This document shows, piece by piece, positions 13,463 to 22,138 of a DNA stretch of 46,721 nucleotides; position 1 is the first letter of the stretch, and each line of letters starts with the position of its first letter. The stretch lies in contig CALZUQ010000020.1 of the NCBI GenBank assembly GCA_945829425.1, positions 1-46,721 on the forward strand, in the 5' to 3' direction. This DNA is from an uncultured bacterium (GTDB lineage Bacteria; Bacteroidota; Bacteroidia; Bacteroidales; Bacteroidaceae). A program made the position numbers and the translations under genes. Under the pieces are notes generated by a model. That model was given only the letters and a program-made list of their open reading frames with translations. It was not told where the DNA came from and searched no databases.

Positions 13463-15979
13463 TTATAATGTCGTTTTTAGGTCTATTGTCGCAGTTTTGA
13501 GATTTTTCCCACTGACTATAACTTTTATGTCTCCGGCTTTTTCTGTTGATTGTATTCCTACTACGAGTTTTCCACTGAAGAGGTGCATCTGAGGTGAAGT
13601 GAATACTTCAAGTGATGTGGCGTCGCCGTTGCATATTCCTTTGAATCGTCCTTCTCCCTTTACTGTCACTTTCACTTCGTTTGTCGCTGTAGGGCATGGC
13701 ACACCGTTTTTGTCTACAACACCGACCGTCAGGAAGAACAGGTCTTCTCCGTCGGCCCTCATGGTTCTTGGTTTGGAGGCAAGAAGTTCGTCTGGTGTTA
13801 TGACAAGACGCGAAGGCTTGCCTGCCGTGCGTACCGTCTGCTCGCCCTCGACATTTCCTTCTGAGTCATAGCATACCACACGCAGTTCCCCCGGCTCATA
13901 TCGCACATCGTTCCATCTCAGGCGGTATCTGTCCATAGCCGGGTCGTTGATGTCTGTTATGCGTCCTCCTTCAGCTGATATGCTCTTTACGTCGGTACGT
14001 TTTGTCCTGCGTCCCTGTGACACTCCGTTGACGAAAAGTTCCGCCGACGGGCTGTTCGTATAGCAGTAAACCGGAGTCACCTCTCCCTCTCTTCCCTGCC
14101 ATGTCCAGTGCGGAAGGAGGTGGACGGTCTTTTCTGCTGTGTTCCAGCGAGAGCGGTAGAGATAGTAACGGTCTTTAGGCAGTCCGGCGAGGTCGAAGAT
14201 GCCGAAATATGACGAGCGTGAAGGCCAGTATTCGTCATACGGCGTTGGCTCGCCGAGGTAGTCAAAGCCCGTCCATACAAACTCTCCTACCACCCATGGC
14301 CTCTCGTCCTGAAGCAGCCAGTCATCCTCCGGAACGTTGGCCCACCAGCACGCTTCGGTATCATAGCTTGAGCACTGTCCGTCGGAATATGCGTGGTTGT
14401 CGTATCTCGCCACCGGGAATTTATACACTCCGCGTGAAGACACCGTCGATGCCGTCTCGCTGCCGAGGACGAAGCCTTGTCCCAAGGCGGCGTAGGAAGT
14501 GTCGTAGAGATGCGTGCGGTAGTTCATACCCGGCACGTCCACTACTTGTGCAAAGCCGCTCTTTATGGCGTCTGGCATACGGTCCATGCCTGTTGTCACG
14601 GGACGTGTGGTGTCGTAACGTTTTACCTCGTCCTGCAGATGTCTCATTATCTTCGCCCCCTCAGCCGACCATTGCTCGGGGATTTCGTTTCCCACGCTCC
14701 ACATTACTATTGACGGGTGAGTGCGGTTTGCCATAACGAGGTTTTCTATGTCGCGGTCTGCCCATTCGGCGAAGAAGCGTGCATATCCGTTTTTGCACTT
14801 AGGGTACAGCCACATGTCGAAGGACTCCGCCATGACCATCATTCCTAGTGAATCGCACACCTCCATCTGCATCTGGGACGGCATGTTGTGGGCGGTACGG
14901 ATAGCGTCACACCCCATGGTCTTCAACAGTTCTATCTGGCGTATTATGGCAGCCTTGTTGACTGCGGCTCCAAGCATTCCGAGGTCATGATGCAGGCATA
15001 CACCCTTTATCTTCCTCGTAACGCCGTTGAGGGCGAAACCTTTCTGTGCGTTACATTCCACGGTGCGATAACCTGTCCGCAAGGTCACTTCGTCAAGCGT
15101 CACCGTTCCTGATGCTGTGTTCTCGCATAGTCTCGCGGTAACGTCATATAGTCTTGGGTTCTCCGGTGTCCATGGCGTTACGAGTCCTACGTTCTGTATC
15201 ACTCTTGCCCTTCCGTCAGTGTCTACCATCCCCCGCAGTGTTGTCCTCTGCCTGCTGTCTGTCTGTATGTCGAACTCTACGAAGAGTTTCTTCCCCTCGT
15301 AGCCTGTCGCCTCTGCCAGATAGTCCGCAGTCACTGTTCCGTCGTTGTTTATTAACTGTGTCGTGACGTTTACTCCCCACGGCTTTATCGCCGTCCGTGA
15401 TGTTGTAGTAAGTGTCACTGGCCGGTATAGTCCTGCCCCAGGATACCACCTGCTTGACTCCTCTACGTTCTGCAGTCTTACCGCAATGACGTTCTTGCTG
15501 CTGTTCTTGTTCAGGCATGGCGTTATATCGATGTTGAAGCTGCTGTAACCGTATTTCCATTCTCCGGCCTTCGTGCCGTTGACGTAAACCTCCGGCTCTG
15601 CCATTGCTCCGTCGAAGTTCAGAATGGCACGCTCCGTTCCGGGCTTGATGTCTACTTCCGTCCGATACCACCCCGTTCCTATCCATGGCAGGCTTCCCGA
15701 CCGCCCGGTCTTCTCCGTGGCTTCTTTCTCTCCGTTCTGTTCTATTGCCACCACTTGTTTGTCTATCTCCTTGTTGAACGGGCCGGATATAGCCCAGTCG
15801 TGAGGTATGCTCACCCGCTTCCATTTTGTGTCGTCGAAATCCGGCAGCGAGTATTCTACCTTGTCGCTGTTTGTAAAAGCCCACCGTGTTATGCGGCGTT
15901 CGTTGCGCTCGGCGCTGGCCTCCGGACATTGTAATAAGAGCAGCACGACGGCTGCAGCATGTAGGATTGTTCTTTTCAT
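13463..15979 (-). CDS. Glycoside hydrolase family 2 enzyme, beta-galactosidase-like, secreted
   Basis: This 838-residue protein has a signal peptide (residues 1-23, ending ASA). The domain order fits GH2: sugar-binding jelly roll (about 30-195), Ig-like domain (about 200-305), TIM barrel (about 310-600), then C-terminal domains including a DUF4982-like and an invasin/Ig-like fold (about 615-838). The catalytic acid/base is E432 in WSVGNEIPEQ. The likely nucleophile is E508 in GSETASTVSSRG, 76 residues later, the same spacing as E461/E537 of LacZ. It should cleave beta-galactosides or related beta-linked sugars in the periplasm. No SusC/SusD pair is nearby, so it is not part of an evident PUL. 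Confidence 0.92.
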   Translation of the reverse strand: MKRTILHAAAVVLLLLQCPEASAERNERRITRWAFTNSDKVEYSLPDFDDTKWKRVSIPHDWAISGPFNKEIDKQVVAIEQNGEKEATEKTGRSGSLPWIGTGWYRTEVDIKPGTERAILNFDGAMAEPEVYVNGTKAGEWKYGYSSFNIDITPCLNKNSSKNVIAVRLQNVEESSRWYPGAGLYRPVTLTTTSRTAIKPWGVNVTTQLINNDGTVTADYLAEATGYEGKKLFVEFDIQTDSRQRTTLRGMVDTDGRARVIQNVGLVTPWTPENPRLYDVTARLCENTASGTVTLDEVTLRTGYRTVECNAQKGFALNGVTRKIKGVCLHHDLGMLGAAVNKAAIIRQIELLKTMGCDAIRTAHNMPSQMQMEVCDSLGMMVMAESFDMWLYPKCKNGYARFFAEWADRDIENLVMANRTHPSIVMWSVGNEIPEQWSAEGAKIMRHLQDEVKRYDTTRPVTTGMDRMPDAIKSGFAQVVDVPGMNYRTHLYDTSYAALGQGFVLGSETASTVSSRGVYKFPVARYDNHAYSDGQCSSYDTEACWWANVPEDDWLLQDERPWVVGEFVWTGFDYLGEPTPYDEYWPSRSSYFGIFDLAGLPKDRYYLYRSRWNTAEKTVHLLPHWTWQGREGEVTPVYCYTNSPSAELFVNGVSQGRRTKRTDVKSISAEGGRITDINDPAMDRYRLRWNDVRYEPGELRVVCYDSEGNVEGEQTVRTAGKPSRLVITPDELLASKPRTMRADGEDLFFLTVGVVDKNGVPCPTATNEVKVTVKGEGRFKGICNGDATSLEVFTSPQMHLFSGKLVVGIQSTEKAGDIKVIVSGKNLKTATIDLKTTL

Positions 15980-16038
15980 AGACTCTTATATATATATAAA
16001 TAGGTGTAATCTTTCTCCTCCTTTTTCTTTCTTGCATG

Positions 16039-16069
16039 CAAAAATACTATATTTTTCTTTCTTACACAA
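16039..16069 (-). promoter_or_regulatory. Promoter of the GH2 gene
   Basis: The minus strand reads TTG (16067-16069), 20 bp, then TATTTTTG (16039-16046). The plus strand shows a TTTTTCTTTCTT motif duplicated 30 bp apart (16022 and 16052) across this promoter. Confidence 0.55.
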
Positions 16070-16215
16070 GAAAATAAAGAAAAAGAAATACGTAGATCGT
16101 AACAAAAAGCCTTATTGCTGTAAAAAAACGAGTGCCTTCTGTGAAAAAATACAAAAAACAACCTCTCGCCGGACATTATTTCGTGTTTTTATGCCGTGCG
16201 TTCAAAAAAAAGCAT

Positions 16216-16223
16216 TACCTTTG
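16216..16223 (+). promoter_or_regulatory. Orphan -7 box driving a putative small RNA
   Basis: TACCTTTG matches TAnnTTTG exactly, but no gene follows on this strand until 17132. A transcript would begin near 16230 and stop at the hairpin at 16365-16401. Confidence 0.55.
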
Positions 16224-16229
16224 CATCAG

Positions 16230-16401
16230 AAATAGAAAAGACTTTCGGTCTATCAAGTGATACCGACAGTTTTTGGAAAGGAATAATATATCCTACTTTA
16301 TAAATAATAAAGAATACCAATTGTTTTACATTTCATGCGATTGAAAAAGTAATTTCTTTTCTTGTTGTTGCATCCATGTGAATGGGTGCAACAATTCTTT
16401 T
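16230..16401 (+). ncRNA. Candidate small RNA of about 172 nt
   Basis: The stretch is bounded by a TAnnTTTG box (16216-16223) and a strong intrinsic terminator (16365-16401). The only in-frame starts inside give peptides of five residues or fewer. Near the 5' end, TCGGT and ACCGA flank a small hairpin (about 16245-16266). It could be a trans-acting sRNA or an unrecognised housekeeping RNA. 6S RNA was considered for the size, but the ends do not pair convincingly. Confidence 0.5.
16365..16401 (+). terminator. Strong intrinsic terminator without an upstream ORF
   Basis: TTGTTGCATCCAT (16365-16377) pairs with ATGGGTGCAACAA (16382-16394) over 13 bp with one G-U and a GTGA tetraloop, followed by TTCTTTT. 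Confidence 0.85.
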
Positions 16402-16489
16402 AAATACTGTTGGACAAATTTCTTATAATCATCTTCTGAGAACCCCGTTGTCTTATCTTTTGAATCCTCGTTGTCTCATGTTGGAAATT

Positions 16490-16584
16490 CCATAGCTTTG
16501 TCACAACTGTTCCATGGCTTTGTCACAACTGTTCCATGGCTTTGTCACAACTGTTCCATCGCGATGGAACAACTGTGACAAAAC
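16490..16584. repeat. 22-bp tandem repeat array ending in an inverted copy
   Basis: Three units of CCATGGCTTTGTCACAACTG+TT (22 bp) start at 16490, 16512 and 16534. They are followed by the perfect palindrome CCATCGCGATGG (16556-16567) and then an inverted partial unit (16568-16584). The last direct unit and the inverted part can form a hairpin of about 22 bp with two mismatches. The same unit occurs at 46407-46488. Between here and the tRNA (16600-16780) the sequence is G-rich on the plus strand, with no gene that I recognise. Confidence 0.9.
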
Positions 16585-16780
16585 TGATGGCGATTTTCCG
16601 TAAGATATGGGCAGAGGGTGAGGGGAGTCGGAAGGCATTGAGATTATAGGCGGTGGGGGAGTGGGCTTACGTATTGCAGGAGGTGGTGGCATCGGACACC
16701 ATATACGGCTGGAGGGGTAGGGGAGTCAGCGACATACACTATGTACAGCCGGAGGGAGTGCAGAGGGGCAAACGATAACA

Positions 16781-16814
16781 AAGAAAAAAGGAGTCACGAA
16801 AAACGTAACTCCTT
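16781..16814 (-). terminator. Terminator of the tRNA gene
   Basis: AAGGAGT-C-ACG (16788-16798) and CGT-A-ACTCCTT (16804-16814) form a stem with one mismatch and an AAAAA loop. On the minus strand it is followed by TTTTTTCTTTG, 9 bp beyond the tRNA 3' end. Confidence 0.8.
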
Positions 16815-16822
16815 AAGGAATG

Positions 16823-16896
16823 TAGCGGGAGGGGGCCACGATCCCTCGACCTCCGGATTATGAATCCGACGCTCTAACCAGCTGAGCTATCCCGCC
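16823..16896 (-). tRNA. tRNA with CAU anticodon, called tRNA-Met
   Basis: The minus-strand gene is 74 nt and folds as a cloverleaf. The acceptor is GGCGGGA/TCCCGCT with a G-U first pair, the D arm GCTC/GAGC, and the anticodon stem TCGGA/TCCGG with loop TTCATAA (anticodon CAU). The discriminator is A and the next bases are CA. The T arm is odd: stem GAGGG/CCCCC has an A-C mismatch and the loop reads ATCGTGG, with A54 and T58 in place of T54 and A58. CAU could also mean Ile2 after lysidine modification. Elongator Met is favoured but not proven. Confidence 0.88.
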
Positions 16897-16917
16897 ATCA
16901 TTTCTGAATTGCGGGTG

Positions 16918-16948
16918 CAAAGGTACTACTTTTTTTTTACCCTGCAAA
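16918..16948 (-). promoter_or_regulatory. Promoter of the tRNA gene
   Basis: The minus strand reads TTTG (16945-16948), 19 bp, then TACCTTTG (16918-16925), a full consensus match. Transcription would begin about 15 nt upstream of the tRNA 5' end. Confidence 0.75.
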
Positions 16949-17010
16949 ATTTTTGGCATGTTTTTTACTCAAATAATGTATTTTTTTTCGTTTATATGGA
17001 ATTTTATTAG

Positions 17011-17018
17011 TACTTTTG
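17011..17018 (+). promoter_or_regulatory. -7 box for the LptF/LptG permease gene
   Basis: TACTTTTG fits TAnnTTTG. The -33 region is T-rich without a clear TTTG. The leader to the ATG at 17132 is about 107 nt. Confidence 0.55.
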
Positions 17019-17131
17019 CATCGCGAAAAAACGTTTTGGCGGCATGTCAGGCTCTATGCCTTCATTCCTGACGTTGTGAAAACAGGACGAAGGCTGGGTG
17101 TTCATGCTTGAGCAGAAAATAAAGAATAGTA

Positions 17132-19132
17132 ATGTTAGGAATAAGGAAACTCGACATATTTATCGTGAGGCAGTTCGGTATGCTTTTCGCAGGCACCTTC
17201 TTCATCAGCCAGTTTGTGCTGATGATGCAGTTTCTGTGGAGATGGGTCGATGAGCTGATAGGCAAAGGACTGTCTTTGGAGGTCCTGGCGCAGTTCTTCT
17301 GGTATATGGGCCTCACGCTGGTGCCGCAGGCGCTGCCACTCGCAATACTTCTCTCTTCGCTGATTACCTTCGGCAACCTCGGCGAAAGCTCGGAGTTGAC
17401 AGCCATAAAGGCTGCCGGCATTTCGTTGTTGCAGGCTTTCCGCTCACTTATCTTCGTTACCGTGCTCATCACATGCGGTTCGTTCTTCTTCCAGAACGTC
17501 GTGGCTCCGCAGGCAAACAAGAAGATGTACCAGCTGCTTGCCGCCATGAAACAGAAAAGTCCGGAGCTGGAGATACCAGAGGGGATATTCTACGACGGCA
17601 TACCTGACTGTAACATCTACGTGCAGAAGAAAGATGTGGGGACGGGAATGCTCTATGGAGTCATGATATACCGTATGGGCGAGTCGTATGAAGACGCTGC
17701 CATAATCCTCGCCGACAGCGGCAGACTGCAGTCTACAGCCGACAAGAAACACCTGCTCCTGCAGCTCTATTCCGGAGAATGGTTCGAGAACATGAAGTCG
17801 CAGCAGATGATGGGCAACGGCAATGTCCCCTACAGGCGTGAAACATTCGTGACGAAGAAAATACTCCTCGACTTCAATACCGACCTTAACGTCTCTGACG
17901 ATGTCTTCGCCGGCGATGCCCGCGGCAAGAGTCTGAATGACATACACGACGGTCTGAAGCGCACCAACAACGCACTTGACAGCATAGGCCGCAGTACGTT
18001 GAATGAGATGTGCCGCATGTATTATGCGAAAAACGCCATGAAGGAAGATACCGTAAAAGGAGAAGAAATCCTCAAGGGCATAGAGCGTAAGAGCATTGCT
18101 GAGAAAGAGTACGATACCGACTCGCTTTACAGTGCCCTCTCACAAGACAGGAAACGGTACGTCACAAGCCAAGCTCTCAGTGAGGTGAGGATGGTCACTA
18201 ACTACCTGGCTTTCAATAGTATCATGTCGAAAGACGGAAACAGAACGGTGAGGGAGCACTATCTCGAATGGATAAACAAATACTCCACGGCACTGCTTTG
18301 CCTCGTGTTCTTCTTCATAGGAGCACCGCTCGGTGCGATTATCAGGAAAGGCGGCCTCGGAGTACCGGTAATAATCTCCGTGCTGGTGTTCATTGTATAT
18401 TACGTGCTTGACAGCACCGGATTCCGCATGGCACGACTGGGCGAATGGCCCGTATGGATTGCCAAGACCCTCGCACCTATGGTTCTCATGCCTACGGCGG
18501 TGTTCTTTACTTACAAGGCAAACAAAGACTCTACGGTGTTCAACATCGACATGTACCGCAACGCCTTCATGCGACTTCTCGGGCTACGTATAAAACGTAA
18601 CGTTCATGTCAAGGAGGTGGTCATCGACGAGCCGCATTACGCAGATGACAGACGACGCATAGAAAAGGTGACAGACGATATCGTGGCTTATAATAAAGAA
18701 CACCGGCTATATCTCATGCCGAATATTGTGAACACCTTCTTCAGATACCGTCCCGACCACGAGATAGAACGCATCAGCGACGAGCTGGAGGAGATAATCG
18801 CCGACCTTGAAAACTGCAAGGAACGCAGTGTCGTGAAACTCCTGTCGCTCTACCCGATAATGTCGACGAAAGCACATACCCGGCCTTTTGAAAAGAAATG
18901 GAAAAACATCGTTGCGTTCTTCCTCATTCCACTCGGAGCAACACTATACCTTAGGATGTGGCGATACAGGCTCAGGCTGCTCAAGGACCTACGCACCATA
19001 CATGCCACTAACGATAAAGTCGTGGAAGCCATCGACACCTTATTATATATAGACACTAATAAAGGGGAGGAAGGCGCAAACATATCTTCTCCTAAGGAAG
19101 AACATGAAGAAATGACTACCACTTATTACTAA
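17132..19132 (+). CDS. LptF/LptG-family lipopolysaccharide export permease
   Basis: This 666-residue inner-membrane protein of the YjgP/YjgQ family moves LPS out of the inner membrane with the LptB ATPase. Three N-terminal membrane segments lie at about residues 15-38, 55-80 and 105-127. A large periplasmic jelly-roll domain follows (about 135-380), then three more segments (about 388-405, 412-432 and 440-463). The C-terminal 180 residues are longer than in proteobacterial LptF/G (about 360 residues total) and include one more hydrophobic stretch near 593-608. The long soluble tail is common in this phylum. LptF versus LptG cannot be assigned by eye. Confidence 0.88.
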   Translation: MLGIRKLDIFIVRQFGMLFAGTFFISQFVLMMQFLWRWVDELIGKGLSLEVLAQFFWYMGLTLVPQALPLAILLSSLITFGNLGESSELTAIKAAGISLLQAFRSLIFVTVLITCGSFFFQNVVAPQANKKMYQLLAAMKQKSPELEIPEGIFYDGIPDCNIYVQKKDVGTGMLYGVMIYRMGESYEDAAIILADSGRLQSTADKKHLLLQLYSGEWFENMKSQQMMGNGNVPYRRETFVTKKILLDFNTDLNVSDDVFAGDARGKSLNDIHDGLKRTNNALDSIGRSTLNEMCRMYYAKNAMKEDTVKGEEILKGIERKSIAEKEYDTDSLYSALSQDRKRYVTSQALSEVRMVTNYLAFNSIMSKDGNRTVREHYLEWINKYSTALLCLVFFFIGAPLGAIIRKGGLGVPVIISVLVFIVYYVLDSTGFRMARLGEWPVWIAKTLAPMVLMPTAVFFTYKANKDSTVFNIDMYRNAFMRLLGLRIKRNVHVKEVVIDEPHYADDRRRIEKVTDDIVAYNKEHRLYLMPNIVNTFFRYRPDHEIERISDELEEIIADLENCKERSVVKLLSLYPIMSTKAHTRPFEKKWKNIVAFFLIPLGATLYLRMWRYRLRLLKDLRTIHATNDKVVEAIDTLLYIDTNKGEEGANISSPKEEHEEMTTTYY

Positions 19133-19181
19133 AAAAAGAAAAAAAATAAAGAAAACGTAGTGTGGAATTAAATAAAATAAG

Positions 19182-19189
19182 TAAATTTG
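19182..19189 (+). promoter_or_regulatory. -7 box for the aminotransferase gene
   Basis: TAAATTTG fits TAnnTTTG, with the start codon 29 bp downstream. Confidence 0.55.
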
Positions 19190-19217
19190 CATACAATATC
19201 ATAAACAGACACACAAC

Positions 19218-20411
19218 ATGAATAATTTATCAGACCGTTTAAACCGTCTTTCGCCATCAGCAACATTGGCGATGTCACAGAAAAGTTCGGAAATGAAAGC
19301 TCAGGGCATCGACGTGATAAACCTTAGCGTCGGAGAGCCGGACTTCAATACACCGGACCATATCAAAGCTGCAGCAATAAAGGCTGTTGATGACAACTGG
19401 AGCCGATACAGCCCAGTGCCGGGGTACCCGGAGCTGAAAAATGCTATCGTAAGGAAACTCAAGAATGAGAACGGGCTTGACTATGCGCCAAGCCAGATAT
19501 TGTGCTCAAACGGTGCGAAGCAGTCTGTTTGCAACGCCATTATGGCTTTGGTGAACGCTGGAGACGAGGTCATCATACCTGCACCATACTGGGTGAGCTA
19601 CCCGCAGATGGTACTCCTTGCGGAAGGCACGCCGGTATTCATCGACGCACCCATCGAGCAGGACTTTAAGATTACGCCGGAGCAGCTTGAGGCTGCCATA
19701 ACACCATCTACACGAGTACTTATACTCTGCTCGCCGTCAAACCCTACAGGCTCCGTGTACAGCAAGAAAGAGCTTGAAGCACTCAAGGACGTACTAATGA
19801 AACACGAGAGGGTCATCGTAGTCGCTGACGAAATCTACGAGCATATAAACTATGTGGGAGAGCACGCTTCCATGGCTTCCTTCGACGAGATAAAAGACCG
19901 TGTGGTAATTGTCAACGGAGTGTCGAAGGCTTACGCCATGACAGGCTGGAGAATAGGCTTCATAGCTGCGCCCGAATGGATCGTGAAGGGATGTAACAAA
20001 CTACAGGGGCAATACACCTCCGGTCCATGCTCCGTGTCACAGAAAGCGGCAGAAGCTGCCTTCAGCGGCGACCAGCAGTGCGTGGAAGATATGAGAAAAG
20101 CCTTCGAAAGAAGGAAAAACCTCATTGTAAGCCTTGCCAAGGAGATACCGGGACTTGAGGTCAACGACCCGCAGGGGGCTTTCTACCTCTTCCCGAAATG
20201 CTCCTCTTTCTTCGGGAAGGAATATGAGGGCAAGAAGATCGATACTTCAACCGACCTGGCGCTCTTTATCCTTGACAAGGCGCATGTTGCTACTGTTGCT
20301 GGCGACGCTTTCGGCTCGCCGGAATGTTTCCGTATGAGCTACGCCACAAGCGACGAGAATATAGTAGAGGCAATGAAAAGAATAAAGGACGCTTTGTCTC
20401 TCTTGAAGTAG
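19218..20411 (+). CDS. aspC: Pyridoxal-phosphate aminotransferase, aspartate-type (class I, 1-beta subgroup)
   Basis: This 397-residue fold-type I aminotransferase has the PLP Lys at K237 in SKAYAMTGWRIG, N175 in SPSNPTG, D204 in ADEIYEHI and a C-terminal Arg region (FRMSYATS) that would bind the substrate carboxylate. The opening with LSVGEPDFNTP (residues 36-46) is typical of the Bacillus/Thermus AspB subgroup, which transfers the amino group between aspartate and 2-oxoglutarate and may also accept aromatic or prephenate substrates. It has its own promoter and is followed by an independent exb operon. Confidence 0.92.
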   Translation: MNNLSDRLNRLSPSATLAMSQKSSEMKAQGIDVINLSVGEPDFNTPDHIKAAAIKAVDDNWSRYSPVPGYPELKNAIVRKLKNENGLDYAPSQILCSNGAKQSVCNAIMALVNAGDEVIIPAPYWVSYPQMVLLAEGTPVFIDAPIEQDFKITPEQLEAAITPSTRVLILCSPSNPTGSVYSKKELEALKDVLMKHERVIVVADEIYEHINYVGEHASMASFDEIKDRVVIVNGVSKAYAMTGWRIGFIAAPEWIVKGCNKLQGQYTSGPCSVSQKAAEAAFSGDQQCVEDMRKAFERRKNLIVSLAKEIPGLEVNDPQGAFYLFPKCSSFFGKEYEGKKIDTSTDLALFILDKAHVATVAGDAFGSPECFRMSYATSDENIVEAMKRIKDALSLLK

Positions 20412-20493
20412 TCAAAAGGGAGTAATATAAGGGAATTTTGATATTTTTGGCGTTAAAAAAGATTAATCAGTGTTTTTCTTCCGAGAAAATAAT

Positions 20494-20501
20494 TATCTTT
20501 G
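20494..20501 (+). promoter_or_regulatory. -7 box for the exbB-exbD-tonB operon
   Basis: TATCTTTG fits TAnnTTTG. The leader of about 140 nt to the ATG at 20647 is AT-rich and unstructured to the eye. Confidence 0.6.
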
Positions 20502-20646
20502 CGAATGAAATACACAAACAGCCTTAATCTCCTTTTAGGAAAACATAAACTCCGGATAAGTGTCAGATTGACCCTTTTCTCCCAAAAAACATAGGAATCA
20601 AAACAATTTCTTATTTCAATTTAATAACTAAATCTAAACAAACATT

Positions 20647-21483
20647 ATGGCAAATTCACAGAAAGCAGCCCCAGCAAAGAAAAAGCAGGGCTTCACAGGT
20701 GTTCGCAACGCAATCTGGGTTATCGTAATCTGCGGTATAGCAGGTGTATGTTTCTTCCAGTATGTGCTCGGTAATCCTTCTAACTTCCAGGGTGGCGACA
20801 ACGCTAACGCTCCTCTCCCAGGCAACCTCCTCGGTACAATCTACAAGGGTGGTATAGTCGTTCCTGTCATCATCACCCTCCTTTTCACTGTGATCGCTCT
20901 CTCTGTTGAGCGCGCTCTCGCTCTCAGTACTGCAAACGGCAAAGGCAAGCTCGGCAAGTTCGTACGCGAAGTAAAGGCTGCCGTAACAGCCGGTGACATG
21001 GCAAAGGCTCAGCAGCTTTGTGACAAGCAGCAGGGTGTAGTAGGCAATGTGGTTACAGCTTCTCTCAAGGCTTACGCTGAGATGGAGAATACCGCAGGCC
21101 TCAAGAAAGAGCAGAAGGTAGCAAAGATACAGCAGGCTCACGAAGAGGCAGTACAGCTTGAGATGCCTACTCTCCAGATGAACATGCCAATCCTCGCAAC
21201 TCTCGTTACTCTTGGTACTCTTACCGCTCTCTTCGGTACCGTTGTGGGTATGATCAAGTCATTCGCAGCACTTGCAGCTGGCGGCGGCGGCGACTCTCTT
21301 GAGCTTTCTACTGGTATCTCTGAGGCCCTCGTAAATACTGCTTCTGGTATCTTGACATCATGGGTAGCCGTTGTTTCTTATAACTTCTATTCAAACAAGA
21401 TAGACAAGCTTACTTACGCTCTTGACGAGGTTGGTTACACAATTGCTAAGACATACGAGGCTAACCACACAGAAGAGGCTTAA
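20647..21483 (+). CDS. exbB: ExbB/TolQ/MotA-type proton channel subunit
   Basis: This 278-residue inner-membrane protein, with ExbD, uses the proton-motive force to drive TonB. An extra N-terminal membrane segment (about 22-40) precedes the three canonical ones (about 75-92, 180-202 and 227-245). The cytoplasmic loop between them is basic and helical. The conserved third-segment region LSTGISEALVNTASGI (about 219-234) contains the Thr/Ala-rich stripe that lines the channel. Codon use is strongly biased (CTC, GGC, AAG), suggesting high expression. It is the first gene of the exbB-exbD-exbD-tonB operon. Confidence 0.95.
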   Translation: MANSQKAAPAKKKQGFTGVRNAIWVIVICGIAGVCFFQYVLGNPSNFQGGDNANAPLPGNLLGTIYKGGIVVPVIITLLFTVIALSVERALALSTANGKGKLGKFVREVKAAVTAGDMAKAQQLCDKQQGVVGNVVTASLKAYAEMENTAGLKKEQKVAKIQQAHEEAVQLEMPTLQMNMPILATLVTLGTLTALFGTVVGMIKSFAALAAGGGGDSLELSTGISEALVNTASGILTSWVAVVSYNFYSNKIDKLTYALDEVGYTIAKTYEANHTEEA

Positions 21484-21516
21484 TCTTTTTACTAACCCTT
21501 TAAAACTTTTATCACT

Positions 21517-22137
21517 ATGGGTAAAGTAAAAATTAAGAAAGCCGATGTCTGGATTGATATGACACCTATGTCGGACGTCATGGTCCTCCTCCTCACATTC
21601 TTCATGTTGACATCGACATTCGTGAAGAACGAGGCGGTGAAGGTCAATACGCCTGGCTCGGTATCTGAAATAAAAGTTCCAGAAACAGAAGTTCTGCAAA
21701 TCCTGGTGGACAAAGACGGAAAGATCTTCATAGGTCTCGACAAGCCAGGCTATATGAGAGAGATGCTCGACAACTTCAAGGCGTCAGTGCCTTCTCTACA
21801 GCTAAGCGCACTTCAGGAGAAGAACTTCCTCGCTCTCGCTTCATTTGGAGCGCCAGTAGCAGAGATGTCAAATGTCCTTAAGCATGAGTCATCAGAAATC
21901 AACGAGATACAGAAGACGCTCGGCATACCTACAGACAGTATCGAGGGTGGAATGAGCGAATTCCAGATATGGATCGACGCAGCGCGCAACTCTTCATTCG
22001 GAAGCGACATGAAGGTGGCTATAAAAGCCGACGCCGCAACACCATATAAAGTCGTAAAGAAGATGATGTCTGAGCTCCAGGACATGAGTGAGAACCGTTA
22101 CTATCTTATAACATCGTTAAAGAAGGAGGGTGAATAA
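21517..22137 (+). CDS. exbD: ExbD-type biopolymer transport protein, copy 1
   Basis: This 206-residue protein is longer than proteobacterial ExbD (about 140). It has one membrane segment near residues 17-38 with the proton-carrying Asp in MTPMSDVMVLLLTFFML (about Asp19). The rest is periplasmic and should bind peptidoglycan or TonB. It starts 33 bp after exbB and its stop is one base before the ATG of the second exbD, so translation is probably coupled. Confidence 0.93.
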   Translation: MGKVKIKKADVWIDMTPMSDVMVLLLTFFMLTSTFVKNEAVKVNTPGSVSEIKVPETEVLQILVDKDGKIFIGLDKPGYMREMLDNFKASVPSLQLSALQEKNFLALASFGAPVAEMSNVLKHESSEINEIQKTLGIPTDSIEGGMSEFQIWIDAARNSSFGSDMKVAIKADAATPYKVVKKMMSELQDMSENRYYLITSLKKEGE

Positions 22138-22138
22138 T

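Noticed and set aside
12845..15979. Polysaccharide utilisation locus
   Set aside because: A GH2 enzyme and an AraC-type regulator are adjacent, but there is no SusC/SusD pair, no hybrid two-component system and no second glycosidase.
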